Assembly: GCA_018824305.1 (NCBI GenBank) | Contig: JAHJGM010000011.1 | Location: 105,595-169,594, forward strand | From: a bacterium | GTDB lineage: Bacteria > Campylobacterota > Campylobacteria > Campylobacterales > Sulfurimonadaceae | DNA: 64,000 bases | Direction: 5' to 3' | Shown here: positions 1 through 9,415 of the stretch, one piece after another | How positions within the stretch are numbered: the first letter of the stretch is position 1 | Layout: every line of letters starts with the position of its first letter | Notes under the pieces: generated by a model | Seen by the model: the letters and a program-made list of their open reading frames with translations, nothing else | Told to the model about the DNA's origin: nothing | Databases searched by the model: none | Translations under genes and position numbers: made by a program

Positions 1-297
1 GCCATAACCTGCCTGCCCGTGAGAAAGCCCCGCAAAGAAAAGGTAGTTGAACAGTGATGTCAAAAGCCCTGCACCGAGCATGTAGACAAATCCCATCCTA
101 TCGGTTTTAAGAGGTACTTTGAGGTACCAGATGACAGGAATGATGGTAATAAAAGAGATGGCATACCGCCAAAATGCCGCCACTTCGGCATTTGAATGTT
201 CAGCCGCTGCTTTACCGGCAGTCCAAGCGACACCCCAAAGCAGCATCGCTACGATCATGCCGATAAAATAACGTGTGGAATTTTTAGTCTCTTCCAT
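1..297 (-). CDS. EamA/DMT-family transporter (partial, runs off the left edge)
   Basis: Reverse translation MEETKNSTRYFIGMIVAMLLWGVAWTAGKAAAEHSNAEVAAFWRY..., typical EamA N-terminus; hydrophobic. Confidence 0.75.
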   Translation of the reverse strand, partial: MEETKNSTRYFIGMIVAMLLWGVAWTAGKAAAEHSNAEVAAFWRYAISFITIIPVIWYLKVPLKTDRMGFVYMLGAGLLTSLFNYLFFAGLSHGQAGYG

Positions 298-366
298 TCA
301 TCTGCCTTAAAAAATTTTTGACATTATATTCCAATAATATGTCCGACACAATCTAAAAATTGCTAT

Positions 367-1500
367 TTACAGTGACATATCAAGTATTTTTTCGACGACC
401 TCTTTGCTCACTAGTCCTCTGTCGCCAAAATCAACAAATCCATGCTTCTCTAAAAGAAAAAGTACTTTGGATTGCAGCTCTTTGTCATCCGTATATGATG
501 AAAGTTTGAGCTTTACATGTAAGGAACTGTACAGCTCTTCGATCTTTTTGATGACCTCTTCAGGGTCTTTTACATCCATGTAAAAGACGTTTTTCCCCAT
601 TTGCAAAAGTTTCTCTTTTTTATCATCCGCAAGCACTCTCAGCAGATTTGGCTGGATGATAGCCAAAGTCCTTGCATGATCGATGCCGTAAAGTCCGCTG
701 AGTTCATGTCCGATATAGTGGGTCGCCCAGTCTTGCGGTACGCCAAGACCTATAAGACCGTTGAGTGCCTGATTTGCCAGCCACATCAGGTTTGCATACC
801 AAAGATCGTCCCTCTTATCGAATGTTTGTGCAAGTCCTGCAAGAGCTTTGAGTATCCCCTCGCTGTAATAATCCTGCGCCATCGCACCGTGAGAGTAGGT
901 CAAATACTGCTCACATGTATGGACAAAAGAATCGATTATGCCGTTTGCCAGCTGTCTCTCATCCAGACTTTTTAAAACATCCGGGTCTAAAACACAAAAC
1001 TGCGGATAAGATAATTTCGAATGAAAAAAACGCTTCTCTTTCGTTGCAGCTTTTGTGATGACGGAACCGCTGTTCGATTCGCTTCCCGTTGCCGCCAGTG
1101 TGAGCACCGCCCCGATCTGCGGTGCTTGAGATGCGGTGTATTTTCCCTCTAAGATATCCCAGCCGTCACCCTCATAATAGTATGCGTTTGCAATGTACTT
1201 ACATCCGTCTAGCACTGAACCGCCGCCGACTGCCAAGATGTAATCCGCACCCTTCTCCCGTCCAAATACTACAGCCTTGTCTAAAGTCTCTTTTGTAGGA
1301 TTTGGCTCGACTCCGCCAAATTCAAACCAAGTATGACCTGCTAATGCCTCTTTTACCTGATCGTATACGCCGTTTTTCTTGATACTGCCGCCGCCATAGA
1401 CCATAAGGATCGTTTTCTCTTTTGGTATCAGATCTTTTATGCGTGCAATCTTGCCTTTTCCAAACTCTATGAGTGTGGGATTTTGATATGAAAACTCCAT
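367..1500 (-). CDS. Iron-containing alcohol dehydrogenase (YqhD/BDH-like)
   Basis: ORF 377 aa; GGGSIKKNGVYDQV, GGGSVLDGCKYIA, GVPQDWATHYIGHELS motifs of Fe-ADH. Confidence 0.9.
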   Translation of the reverse strand: MEFSYQNPTLIEFGKGKIARIKDLIPKEKTILMVYGGGSIKKNGVYDQVKEALAGHTWFEFGGVEPNPTKETLDKAVVFGREKGADYILAVGGGSVLDGCKYIANAYYYEGDGWDILEGKYTASQAPQIGAVLTLAATGSESNSGSVITKAATKEKRFFHSKLSYPQFCVLDPDVLKSLDERQLANGIIDSFVHTCEQYLTYSHGAMAQDYYSEGILKALAGLAQTFDKRDDLWYANLMWLANQALNGLIGLGVPQDWATHYIGHELSGLYGIDHARTLAIIQPNLLRVLADDKKEKLLQMGKNVFYMDVKDPEEVIKKIEELYSSLHVKLKLSSYTDDKELQSKVLFLLEKHGFVDFGDRGLVSKEVVEKILDMSL

Positions 1501-1534
1501 CGTTTATCCTTCTGTTTTATTTAAACAAGTAACT

Positions 1535-2167
1535 TTACTTCTGCACTTGCTCCATCGCCATCATCAAAAACCCTGTAAATCCTGCATTGTCGTTGCTGAT
1601 AGCACTGCTTACCTGAGCTTTCATCTGAGCTAGAGCCTTTGAATAGCGCTCATAAAACTCATACGTCGGTCTGGGCTTATAGATAAAACCATCTAGCTCA
1701 AAGAACTTGATGATATTTTTTGTCGTCGTAGGTTTGATAAAAAAGTTTTTCTCTCTTGCGTAATAATAGGGAATGAGTGTGACGATAGACCATTTGGCAA
1801 GTCTATAAACACTAAGCACGTCTACCAGACTTTCAAACCCCTCTTTTTTATCGCCGTGCAAGAGTTCATACAAACCGATAGAGAGCATATCTTTTTGCTC
1901 CAGACTCATACCTTTTACCATATCTCTTACTTTTGGCTTCTCAAACAGCGAGATAAGCGATGATTTGGAGACGATCTTCGCAAAATTCTCACAGATGAGT
2001 TCAGGTTGGGCAAAATTATCGGGTGCGAACATCTCCCTCACACTCTCGCCTATCTTTGCCGTATTGTGTCTTTTTACGATGGGTTGAAGAAGTTCATCTT
2101 CAAAACCTTCGGGATAGTATTCAAAAAAGCCTTTTTCCGCTTCTTTTAACTTATTTAGATTCATCAT
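1535..2167 (-). CDS. Hypothetical protein
   Basis: 210-aa ORF, co-oriented with neighbours; family not recognised. Confidence 0.6.
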   Translation of the reverse strand: MMNLNKLKEAEKGFFEYYPEGFEDELLQPIVKRHNTAKIGESVREMFAPDNFAQPELICENFAKIVSKSSLISLFEKPKVRDMVKGMSLEQKDMLSIGLYELLHGDKKEGFESLVDVLSVYRLAKWSIVTLIPYYYAREKNFFIKPTTTKNIIKFFELDGFIYKPRPTYEFYERYSKALAQMKAQVSSAISNDNAGFTGFLMMAMEQVQK

Positions 2168-2243
2168 CTCTCCTTGATTATCGCATAACCGTAATACTGA
2201 CTCTCTCTACGAATCTCTCATATCTTTTAAATACTCATGTATT

Positions 2244-3050
2244 TTATCCTATAACTGAAAACAGCATCTTTAAACTCAGCGCTACAGCCAACATCCCAAA
2301 GATCTTTTTGAGTTTGTCTACAGGAAGTTTCGTGGCATATTTCACTCCAAGCGGTGCCGTAAAAGCACTGCTGATCGCGACCAAGACGACAGCGGGCATA
2401 TAAACATACCCAACTACAAAATGGCTCCAGTCTGTATGATCACAGCCGTTTACAAGATACCCCAATGTTCCCGAGATGGCTATGGGAAAACCGATCGCAG
2501 CGGAAGTCCCTATGGCACGTTTGATATCAAAGTTTTGGTGCATCAGGTACGGCACACTGAGCGAACCTCCGCCGATGGAGACAAGCGCCGAGATACCGCC
2601 GATAAACGCTCCGCTGAGGATATTTCCGATCTTGCCGTGAGGTTTGTCGTTATGATAATAATGTGTCTTCTGAAACATCTTGTAAGCCACAAAACTCATA
2701 AATGCGCTAAAGAACAACGCCAAATAAACCCCTTCCAGATACGATGCCAAAAAGGTCGCCGCAAATGTCCCCGCAAGTACGCCTACTGCGATTTTTACCG
2801 CCATCGCCACTTCGATATTGCTCTTTTTGTAATGCGCTCTCATACTTGAAAAAGAGGTGAAGATGATAGTCGCCATGGACGTACCCAAAGCCAAGTGCAT
2901 CACTTCATCTTTTGCAAATCCCTGCATCACGAACAACATTGCAAAAACAGGAACCATGATGCCTCCGCCTCCGACACCCAAAAGTCCCGCCATAAACCCG
3001 ACAAGCGCACCAAGTGCTATATAATCGATAATAAATATATTTTCCATCAC
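2244..3050 (-). CDS. Sulfite exporter TauE/SafE family membrane protein
   Basis: 268 aa; GFMAGLLGVGGGGIMVPVFAMLF and GGISALVSIGGGSLSVPYL repeats. Confidence 0.9.
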   Translation of the reverse strand: MMENIFIIDYIALGALVGFMAGLLGVGGGGIMVPVFAMLFVMQGFAKDEVMHLALGTSMATIIFTSFSSMRAHYKKSNIEVAMAVKIAVGVLAGTFAATFLASYLEGVYLALFFSAFMSFVAYKMFQKTHYYHNDKPHGKIGNILSGAFIGGISALVSIGGGSLSVPYLMHQNFDIKRAIGTSAAIGFPIAISGTLGYLVNGCDHTDWSHFVVGYVYMPAVVLVAISSAFTAPLGVKYATKLPVDKLKKIFGMLAVALSLKMLFSVIG

Positions 3051-4391
3051 CTACCCTTTTACTCTCAGACATACAGACTCATCATAATAGCGTACCATCC
3101 CCTCGTAAATACCAAGAACCTCGTCACTGCTGATCTCTCCGCCTCTTATCTCTGAGATATTTTTCACCTCTTGTGCAAGCTTTGCCTGCATCTCGCTTGG
3201 GACTTCGATGCCGTAGACCTCTTTTAACACGTACGCCACGCCGCCTTTGCCCGACTGGGAGTTGATGCGTATGGAGTCTTTGTATTCCCTGCCGATGTCG
3301 CGCGGGTCAATCGCCAAATACGGTACATTCCAGCTACCGTTTTTTTCTCGTCTGTGGTGTTCCATCCCTTTTTTTATGGCATCTTGGTGTGTTCCTGAAA
3401 ATGCCGTGTAGATCATGGAACCCACATAGGGATGACGATCACTTACATGTAAGCCCGTAATAGCCGTGATACGCGCCAATATCTCATCCACCTTCTCTAC
3501 ATGTAAGCATGGATCGATCCCTTGGGAAAAATAGTTAAACGCCAATGTCACCAAGTCCACATTTCCCGCTCTCTCTCCGTTTCCAAGGATGGTGCCCTCC
3601 ACTCTCTGCGCTCCTGCCAAGACCGCCAACTCCGCACTTGCCACGGCGCATCCTCTGTCATTATGCGGATGCACGCTGATGATGACGTTCTCACGGTTTT
3701 TGATATGTTTGCCCATCCATTCTATGCGGTCGGCGTAGATATTCGGCGAACACGCTTCCAAAGTGTTCGGCAGATTAAGTATCATCGGCTTCTTACATGT
3801 AGGCTCATACGCCTCTATAACCGCATTTGAGACCTCTAAAGCATACGCAAGCTCCGTCTGTGAAAAGCTCTCGGGCGAATACTCGAACACGACCTCGCCC
3901 GCAAACTTCGCCGTCTCTGTTTTGATGCACTCCACACCTTGTAATGCCAATGCGATGATCTCCTCTTTGCTTCGTTTGAACACCACTTCACGCTGGTTGG
4001 AAGCAGTCGGGTTGTACAAATGGATGTTTATTCGCTTGGCACCCTGCAACGCTTCAAAACTGCGCACGATATAACGCTCGATGGAAGGAGTCAATATCCC
4101 GATCGTGACATCATCGGGGATCAAGCCCTCCTCTATCAGGCGGCGGCAAAAATCAAACTCAGTCTGCGACGCACTCGGGTACGCTACCTCTATCTCCTTA
4201 AATCCAAACTCGACCAAAGCCTTAAGATAGGCGACTTTTTGCTCGATGCCCATCGGATTTGCCAACGCCTGATTGCCGTCTCGCAAATCCGTACTCACCC
4301 ATACGGGAGCGACTGCGGCAGTCTTATCCGCCCACTCTCTTTTATCCAACTTCACCGTTTCGTACGGTTTGTATTTTGTAAATGCTTGCAT
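3051..4391 (-). CDS. leuA: 2-isopropylmalate synthase
   Basis: STDLRDGNQALANPM, SVHPHNDRGCAVASAELAVLAGA; start chosen at MQAFTKYKPYETV inside the longer ORF. Confidence 0.9.
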   Translation of the reverse strand: MQAFTKYKPYETVKLDKREWADKTAAVAPVWVSTDLRDGNQALANPMGIEQKVAYLKALVEFGFKEIEVAYPSASQTEFDFCRRLIEEGLIPDDVTIGILTPSIERYIVRSFEALQGAKRINIHLYNPTASNQREVVFKRSKEEIIALALQGVECIKTETAKFAGEVVFEYSPESFSQTELAYALEVSNAVIEAYEPTCKKPMILNLPNTLEACSPNIYADRIEWMGKHIKNRENVIISVHPHNDRGCAVASAELAVLAGAQRVEGTILGNGERAGNVDLVTLAFNYFSQGIDPCLHVEKVDEILARITAITGLHVSDRHPYVGSMIYTAFSGTHQDAIKKGMEHHRREKNGSWNVPYLAIDPRDIGREYKDSIRINSQSGKGGVAYVLKEVYGIEVPSEMQAKLAQEVKNISEIRGGEISSDEVLGIYEGMVRYYDESVCLRVKG

Positions 4392-4437
4392 AAAAATATC
4401 CTCGAAAAACATGCAAAACGCCACTCTCCTGAGAAAA

Positions 4438-4459
4438 AAATCCTTACATGTAAAGATTT
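4438..4459 (-). terminator. Probable attenuator terminator in the leuA leader
   Basis: Transcript strand AAATCTTTACATGTAAGGATTT hairpin followed by a T-run (…GGATTTTTTTC), between leader peptide and leuA. Confidence 0.55.
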
Positions 4460-4560
4460 AAAAAAGAACAGCAGCGATAATAAAATGCCTACATACGGAC
4501 GCACTACGCCCTAAAAGGCAAAACTAAAAATGAAAATATAAAAGTGTTTGTATGAAAAAA

Positions 4561-4647
4561 TTACAGCAGGTGCAGCAGGAGGAGAGAGAGGTTTGCAGAA
4601 CTAATGCCTGACATGGTTTTTGAAATGTGTACGTGATGACTTTTCAT
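4561..4647 (-). CDS. Leucine-rich leader peptide (LeuL-like)
   Basis: Unlisted 28-aa ORF MKSHHVHISKTMSGISSANLSLLLLHLL with AGGAGAGACC just upstream of ATG; 7 Leu in the last 9 codons; upstream of leuA. Confidence 0.75.
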   Translation of the reverse strand: MKSHHVHISKTMSGISSANLSLLLLHLL

Positions 4648-4694
4648 GGTCTCTCCTTTTTTGTGATTGTGAAATTGTAACGAATTAAAATTTT

Positions 4695-5054
4695 TTATGC
4701 AATATTACTTTGTTTGTTATTTTTGTCTATGATGAAGCTGGCATATTTTTGTGACCAAGAGAGTATCTCTTCTATTACCGGTCGAAGATATTTTCCTTGT
4801 ACGCTTAATGAATATTCAACTCTCGGAGGTACTTCTGCGTATGTTTTTCGTATAACTAAATGTAATGCTTGAAGTTCTCTTAGTTTTGCCGTAAGCGTTT
4901 TATTTGTAATGGGGCTCAGAGCATCGCTAAGATCTTTAAAACGCATCGGATTTTTTTGCAGATGCCAGATAATATAGAGCTTTAACCTGTCGTTAAATAT
5001 CTCAAAGAAGAGTTCGGAGTTTGAGTCATAAGTTTTGTTATTAATTTCAATCAT
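4695..5054 (-). CDS. HxlR-family transcriptional regulator
   Basis: WHLQKNPMRFKDLSDALSPITNKTLTAKLRELQALHLVIR winged-helix signature. Confidence 0.85.
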   Translation of the reverse strand: MIEINNKTYDSNSELFFEIFNDRLKLYIIWHLQKNPMRFKDLSDALSPITNKTLTAKLRELQALHLVIRKTYAEVPPRVEYSLSVQGKYLRPVIEEILSWSQKYASFIIDKNNKQSNIA

Positions 5055-5205
5055 GACGTATTTTACGCTTTCATTTATAAATATATACTTAGTTTACTAA
5101 AATATACCATTGTGTATTTGACCACATTTTAGCACCGATTGGCTCTTACATTTTTCCTGTTTGATACCATTGTATATGTTAAAGCCAAAATCGTACCAAC
5201 TTGAA

Positions 5206-5958
5206 TTAAAAGAAGAGTTCGTACTGAATATTCTGCTTTAAGATCAACTCTGTATCGGTGCAGACATGCAGACCTTTTTCATTTAAAAATGCATTTTTTA
5301 CGATGGCTTTATTGTAGGGTAAAACGTCTTCGCGATTGAGATATTCATCGATGTTCATCCATCTTGCTTCGAGTATTTCCTGCTCATCTTTTATGTCGAT
5401 TTTTGTCGAAATCGGTTTTGCCAATGAGATGACGTAAAGATTCGATTCACCAAATTGTGCCGGAGAAAAATGTCCAAGACTCACTACTGATTCAAACTCG
5501 ACTTCTACTCCCGTTTCTTCAAAGACTTCTCGAACTACAGCTTGTGAAATGTTTTCGCCGTCGTCTATAAAACCGCCGGGAAGTTTATACGTCTGCCAGA
5601 TTCTGTCTTTAATAACGAGAAGATCATTCTCATGAAAGACGACGACACCCACACCTAAAGTATGATTTTTTGCAGTCGGTATGACTGGGTCTTCGATGAG
5701 CTTTTTGACTAGAGTGATGTCTCTCTCATTGCAATGATGAAAAACAAACTCTTTACATGTAAGGGTCGCAATGAGATCGGCACGTTCTATGGGCAGCTTG
5801 ATCCAAAGAAGTTTTTTATTTTGAAGCGTTTGAAAAAGAGCATCAAGAGCTTTTTCAAACTCCACAACCGTATGTTCTATGTCGCCTTCGATCGTCACTC
5901 CGTCGTATCTGTCTTCTTTACATGTAAAAAAGGTCAAATCAGTCTGTTTAAAATTCAT
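5206..5958 (-). CDS. NUDIX hydrolase
   Basis: GGFIDDGENISQAVVREVFEETGVEVEFE = Nudix box. Confidence 0.88.
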   Translation of the reverse strand: MNFKQTDLTFFTCKEDRYDGVTIEGDIEHTVVEFEKALDALFQTLQNKKLLWIKLPIERADLIATLTCKEFVFHHCNERDITLVKKLIEDPVIPTAKNHTLGVGVVVFHENDLLVIKDRIWQTYKLPGGFIDDGENISQAVVREVFEETGVEVEFESVVSLGHFSPAQFGESNLYVISLAKPISTKIDIKDEQEILEARWMNIDEYLNREDVLPYNKAIVKNAFLNEKGLHVCTDTELILKQNIQYELFF

Positions 5959-6533
5959 ACTGACCTCTTTGTTATTTCAATATACTCTATCAACATCTCT
6001 ACAGAATCCAAATAATCTTTTGGATTTCCAGATGCCTTTGCGGATAAAATGGCACCTTCGAGTACTGCTATCGAAAAAAGAGCGAGTTTATTTGTATCGC
6101 ATGTTTTCATCTCGCCCGCTCTGATGGCAGCATCGTATATCTGCTTTAGGACATTGCGAAACTGTGCATATATCTCTTTGAGGACACGGTCAAAATCTTC
6201 GTCCAAATTGGACATCTCCTGCACAAGATTTGCCAATGGACATCCGCGACTAAAATCGCGTAAACTGTCATCACGAAGCATCGCAAAAAAACTTTCTAAG
6301 TATCCGCCCTCTGCGTCAGTGATCGAACGGTATCGTGTTCCAAAACGCTCTGCGATCTTCTCTTGTATCGCCACGAGTGCCATCTCTTTTTTGCTGCCGA
6401 AAAAATGGTACATCGAACCCTTGTGAACTCCGGCCTTTGTCAAGATATCTGCTAGTGCCGCACCTTGATAACCGTGTGAGTAGACCTCTTCGTACGTTGC
6501 ATCGATAAGTTTTTGTCTTGTTGTTTCTTTCAT
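5955..6533 (-). CDS. TetR/AcrR-family regulator
   Basis: TRQKLIDATYEEVYSHGYQGAALADILTKAGVHKGSMYHFFGSKKEM. Confidence 0.9.
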   Translation of the reverse strand: MKETTRQKLIDATYEEVYSHGYQGAALADILTKAGVHKGSMYHFFGSKKEMALVAIQEKIAERFGTRYRSITDAEGGYLESFFAMLRDDSLRDFSRGCPLANLVQEMSNLDEDFDRVLKEIYAQFRNVLKQIYDAAIRAGEMKTCDTNKLALFSIAVLEGAILSAKASGNPKDYLDSVEMLIEYIEITKRSV

Positions 6534-6556
6534 GATGAAATTATAGCACATCACTC

Positions 6557-6606
6557 TTGACTATTTGGTCAAATCATATTACAATGCTACTTGACCAATC
6601 AGTCAA
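6557..6606. promoter_or_regulatory. Pair of TetR-type operators
   Basis: TTGACTATTTGGTCAA (6557-6572) and TTGACCAATCAGTCAA (6591-6606), both TTGAC-N6-GTCAA, in the gap between divergent tetR and the CMD gene. Confidence 0.65.
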
Positions 6607-6628
6607 TATTTTACCAAAAGGATTTAAC

Positions 6629-7159
6629 ATGCCTCTTATCCATACCATAGAACCACAAGACGCAACCGGAGAATTAGCAAAAATATACGAGATGATCACC
6701 TCTATGCGAGGCAATGTAGGAAACAACGCCAAACTTTTCAGCACTAGCCCCGAACTGTTGCGCCAGCAGATGGAATTCATCAAATACTACATGAAACACC
6801 CGACACTTTCCATGGAACTTCTTGCATCCATTCGTATTCTTGTCTCTAGCGGTGAGGATTGTCAGTTTTGTATCGATTACAACACGGGAATGCTTATCAA
6901 CATGGCAAAATGGACATTTGAACAAGTAAGCGCTATGCGTCAAGACCCAAAATCCGCAAACCTTCCAAAACGAGAGATCGCGGTGCTGTTGTTTGTCATC
7001 AAGGCTGTCCGTAACGCCCATGGTATAAATGCAGATGATATGGATACGCTAAGAGAGATGGATTGGAGTGACGGCGACATTTTGGATGCACTCAATCATG
7101 GGACAAGGATGTTGGCAATAGATATCATCTTTAATGCTTTTAAGATTGAAAACTTATGA
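6629..7159 (+). CDS. Carboxymuconolactone decarboxylase/AhpD-like protein
   Basis: LASIRILVSSGEDCQFCIDYNTGMLINM (CxxC-type AhpD motif). Confidence 0.75.
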   Translation: MPLIHTIEPQDATGELAKIYEMITSMRGNVGNNAKLFSTSPELLRQQMEFIKYYMKHPTLSMELLASIRILVSSGEDCQFCIDYNTGMLINMAKWTFEQVSAMRQDPKSANLPKREIAVLLFVIKAVRNAHGINADDMDTLREMDWSDGDILDALNHGTRMLAIDIIFNAFKIENL

Positions 7160-7707
7160 AGAGAGCTCTTTTAGTCATCGATGTGCAAAACGAGTATTTT
7201 ACTGGTCTGATGCCTGTAACATATCCGCAAAACAGTATGCCAAACATACTAAGTGCCATCAAAACGGCAAAAGAGATGCATATCCCCGTCGTGATGGTGC
7301 AGCATACCGCGACTGCGGCAAATGCCAAAGCTTTTGTCAAAGAAACACACGGTTGGGAGCTGCATAATTCTATAAAAGATATCGATGTCAGCCACTGTGT
7401 AGAAAAAACATTTCCAAGCTCTTTTGTCGGTACGGATCTAGAAGATTGGCTTCGAAAAAACAGTATTGATACAGTCGTCATCAGCGGATACATGACACAG
7501 CACTGCTGCGATACTACGGCAAGATACGCGCATCATCTGGGTTTTAATGTAGAGTTTTTATCGGACGCGACGGGGACGCTGGATTTTGAAAACAAAGCGG
7601 GAAAAGCAAGTGCAGAAGAGATACACCGTGCTACACTTGTCGAGCAGCAGTTTCGATTTAGCGATGTCCTAAGCACAAAAGAGTGGACGGACAAGGTAAA
7701 AGTCTGA
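7156..7707 (+). CDS. Cysteine hydrolase, isochorismatase-like
   Basis: KRALLVIDVQNEYFTG; VVISGYMTQHCCDTTARYAHHLGF. Confidence 0.88.
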   Translation: MKRALLVIDVQNEYFTGLMPVTYPQNSMPNILSAIKTAKEMHIPVVMVQHTATAANAKAFVKETHGWELHNSIKDIDVSHCVEKTFPSSFVGTDLEDWLRKNSIDTVVISGYMTQHCCDTTARYAHHLGFNVEFLSDATGTLDFENKAGKASAEEIHRATLVEQQFRFSDVLSTKEWTDKVKV

Positions 7708-8180
7708 TGAAAACGCGCTCAGACATTGTCTTGACTCCCATTGAGCCTGAAGATATTTTGACCATACAAAACTGGGAGCCGTATCCAGATGAGTTCTCTG
7801 AGCTTGATTATGCCCTACGTAAAGGCGGATGGCTTGATGAGTACGCCAAAAAGCCTGATACTGATATATTTGTGGCAAAAAAAGAGAATGAGATCATCGG
7901 ATTTACAATACTCAGTGATGATAATGAAGGTACAGAGTTTCGCATTGCAATTAAAGCCGATAAACTCGGACAAGGTTTTGGCAAAGCGATTGCATCAGCT
8001 ACGATTAAAAAAGGCTTTACATGTAAGCAGAGGAGTTCAATATATCTGATCGTGCGAGTCAGTAACAATCGAGCAAAAAAACTTTATAAAGAACTTGGAT
8101 TTGTAGAAAATGGGGAAATTGTAAAAGAGATCAACAAAAAGCAGATCTCTTTTTTACAAATGGAGTTACAGCGGTGTTAA
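7707..8180 (+). CDS. GNAT-family N-acetyltransferase
   Basis: ADKLGQGFGKAIASATIKKGF; VSNNRAKKLYKELGFVENG. Confidence 0.8.
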   Translation: MKTRSDIVLTPIEPEDILTIQNWEPYPDEFSELDYALRKGGWLDEYAKKPDTDIFVAKKENEIIGFTILSDDNEGTEFRIAIKADKLGQGFGKAIASATIKKGFTCKQRSSIYLIVRVSNNRAKKLYKELGFVENGEIVKEINKKQISFLQMELQRC

Positions 8181-8278
8181 CCTTGAGATTTTTTCGCCTT
8201 TTTGTCACTGCGTTTTTCTTTCAAGGTTTTTTCTGATTTTTTCTTCACTGTTTTTTGGGCGTCTTTACCTTTTGCCAT
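8177..8278 (-). CDS. Small Lys-rich protein (33 aa)
   Basis: Unlisted ORF MAKGKDAQKTVKKKSEKTLKEKRSDKKAKKSQG with GGAGATATC just upstream of ATG. Confidence 0.55.
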   Translation of the reverse strand: MAKGKDAQKTVKKKSEKTLKEKRSDKKAKKSQG

Positions 8279-8365
8279 GATATCTCCTTTGTTTGGATTT
8301 GTGTATCATATAACTATCCACATTGTATAGGAGTTACGCTTAAAGCTGACGCCGTCATATGGTTT

Positions 8366-8713
8366 TCAATGACTCTCACAGGCAATTACAATTTTTTTCT
8401 CCTGTGCATAATCCACACCCCAGGCGATCATCATCTCTAAAATCGGACGAAGCGCTTTACCGTGCTCGGTCAGGCTATACTCTACTTTTGGCGGTATCTG
8501 TTCATAAATAACTCTCTTGACCAAACCGTTTTCTTCCATTTCCCGAAGCTGCTGAGTCAGCATTTTTTGAGTTATGCGAGGCATAAGTCTGAGCATCTCG
8601 CCGTTGCGTAAGACCTCCTTATCATGCAGATGCCATAAGATAAGTCCTTTCCATTTACCGCCTATCACCTCGATAGTCAGCTCAAAAGGACAATTAAAGC
8701 GAGATTCAACCAT
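8366..8713 (-). CDS. HxlR-family transcriptional regulator
   Basis: CPFELTIEVIGGKWKGLILWHLHDKEVLRNGEMLRLMPRITQKMLTQQLREMEENGLV. Confidence 0.9.
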   Translation of the reverse strand: MVESRFNCPFELTIEVIGGKWKGLILWHLHDKEVLRNGEMLRLMPRITQKMLTQQLREMEENGLVKRVIYEQIPPKVEYSLTEHGKALRPILEMMIAWGVDYAQEKKIVIACESH

Positions 8714-8718
8714 ATTAT

Positions 8719-8753
8719 AGTTACCTTTTAGTATGTATAGTACTTTTTAGTAC
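8719..8753. promoter_or_regulatory. Candidate HxlR operator (direct repeat)
   Basis: AGTTACCTTTTAGTAtgtatAGTACTTTTTAGTAC between divergent hxlR and mdaB-like genes. Confidence 0.45.
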
Positions 8754-8813
8754 GTTCTTGAATAAAAGCACTGTATTATATATAATTTCTGCATAATAAC
8801 AAAGGAGTCACCA

Positions 8814-9404
8814 GTGAAAAATGTTTTAATTATTAACGGACATCAATATTATGAAGGTGTTGCCGAGGGGAGATTGACACAAAGCTATATTGACATAGCA
8901 GATGAGTTTTTTAAAAACCATGGTTTTAGTGTCAAGCATAGTAACGTTGATAAGAAGTACGATGTCAAAGAAGAGCTTGAAAAATTTGCATGGGCTGATT
9001 TTATACTGCTTCAATACCCTGTTTACTGGATGGGTTTGCCATGGAGAGCAAAAAAATATATGGATGAGATATTCTGGGGAGGTATGCATACGGTAACTTA
9101 TTTTAGTGATGGGAGAAGTAGAGATGATGCTACTAAAAAGTATGGCTCTGGCGGGTTAATGACTGATAAAAAGTATATGTTGAGCATTACATATAACTGC
9201 CCGACAAGCGAATTTGACAATAAAGATGGTTTTTTTGAAGGGTTGTCTTTAGATGAAGCAAATTATGCCGTTCATAAAATATTTCAATTTTGCGGAGTGA
9301 AACAGCTTGAAACTTACTCTGTTCACGATATTTTTAAAGGTGATACAGATTTTGATGGTGAATTTGAAAGATTTAAAAAATTACTAATAAAAAATTTTCT
9401 ATAA
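8814..9404 (+). CDS. MdaB-like NAD(P)H:quinone oxidoreductase
   Basis: KNVLIINGHQYYEGVAEGRLTQSYIDIADEFF…WADFILLQYPVYWMGLPWRAKKYMDEIF. Confidence 0.85.
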   Translation: MKNVLIINGHQYYEGVAEGRLTQSYIDIADEFFKNHGFSVKHSNVDKKYDVKEELEKFAWADFILLQYPVYWMGLPWRAKKYMDEIFWGGMHTVTYFSDGRSRDDATKKYGSGGLMTDKKYMLSITYNCPTSEFDNKDGFFEGLSLDEANYAVHKIFQFCGVKQLETYSVHDIFKGDTDFDGEFERFKKLLIKNFL

Positions 9405-9415
9405 AGGAGCAAAAC

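Noticed and set aside
2421-2849. ORF 142 aa on plus strand opposite the TauE/SafE gene (and many other antisense ORFs in the track)
   Set aside because: Shadow ORFs overlapping well-supported genes; no recognisable family.
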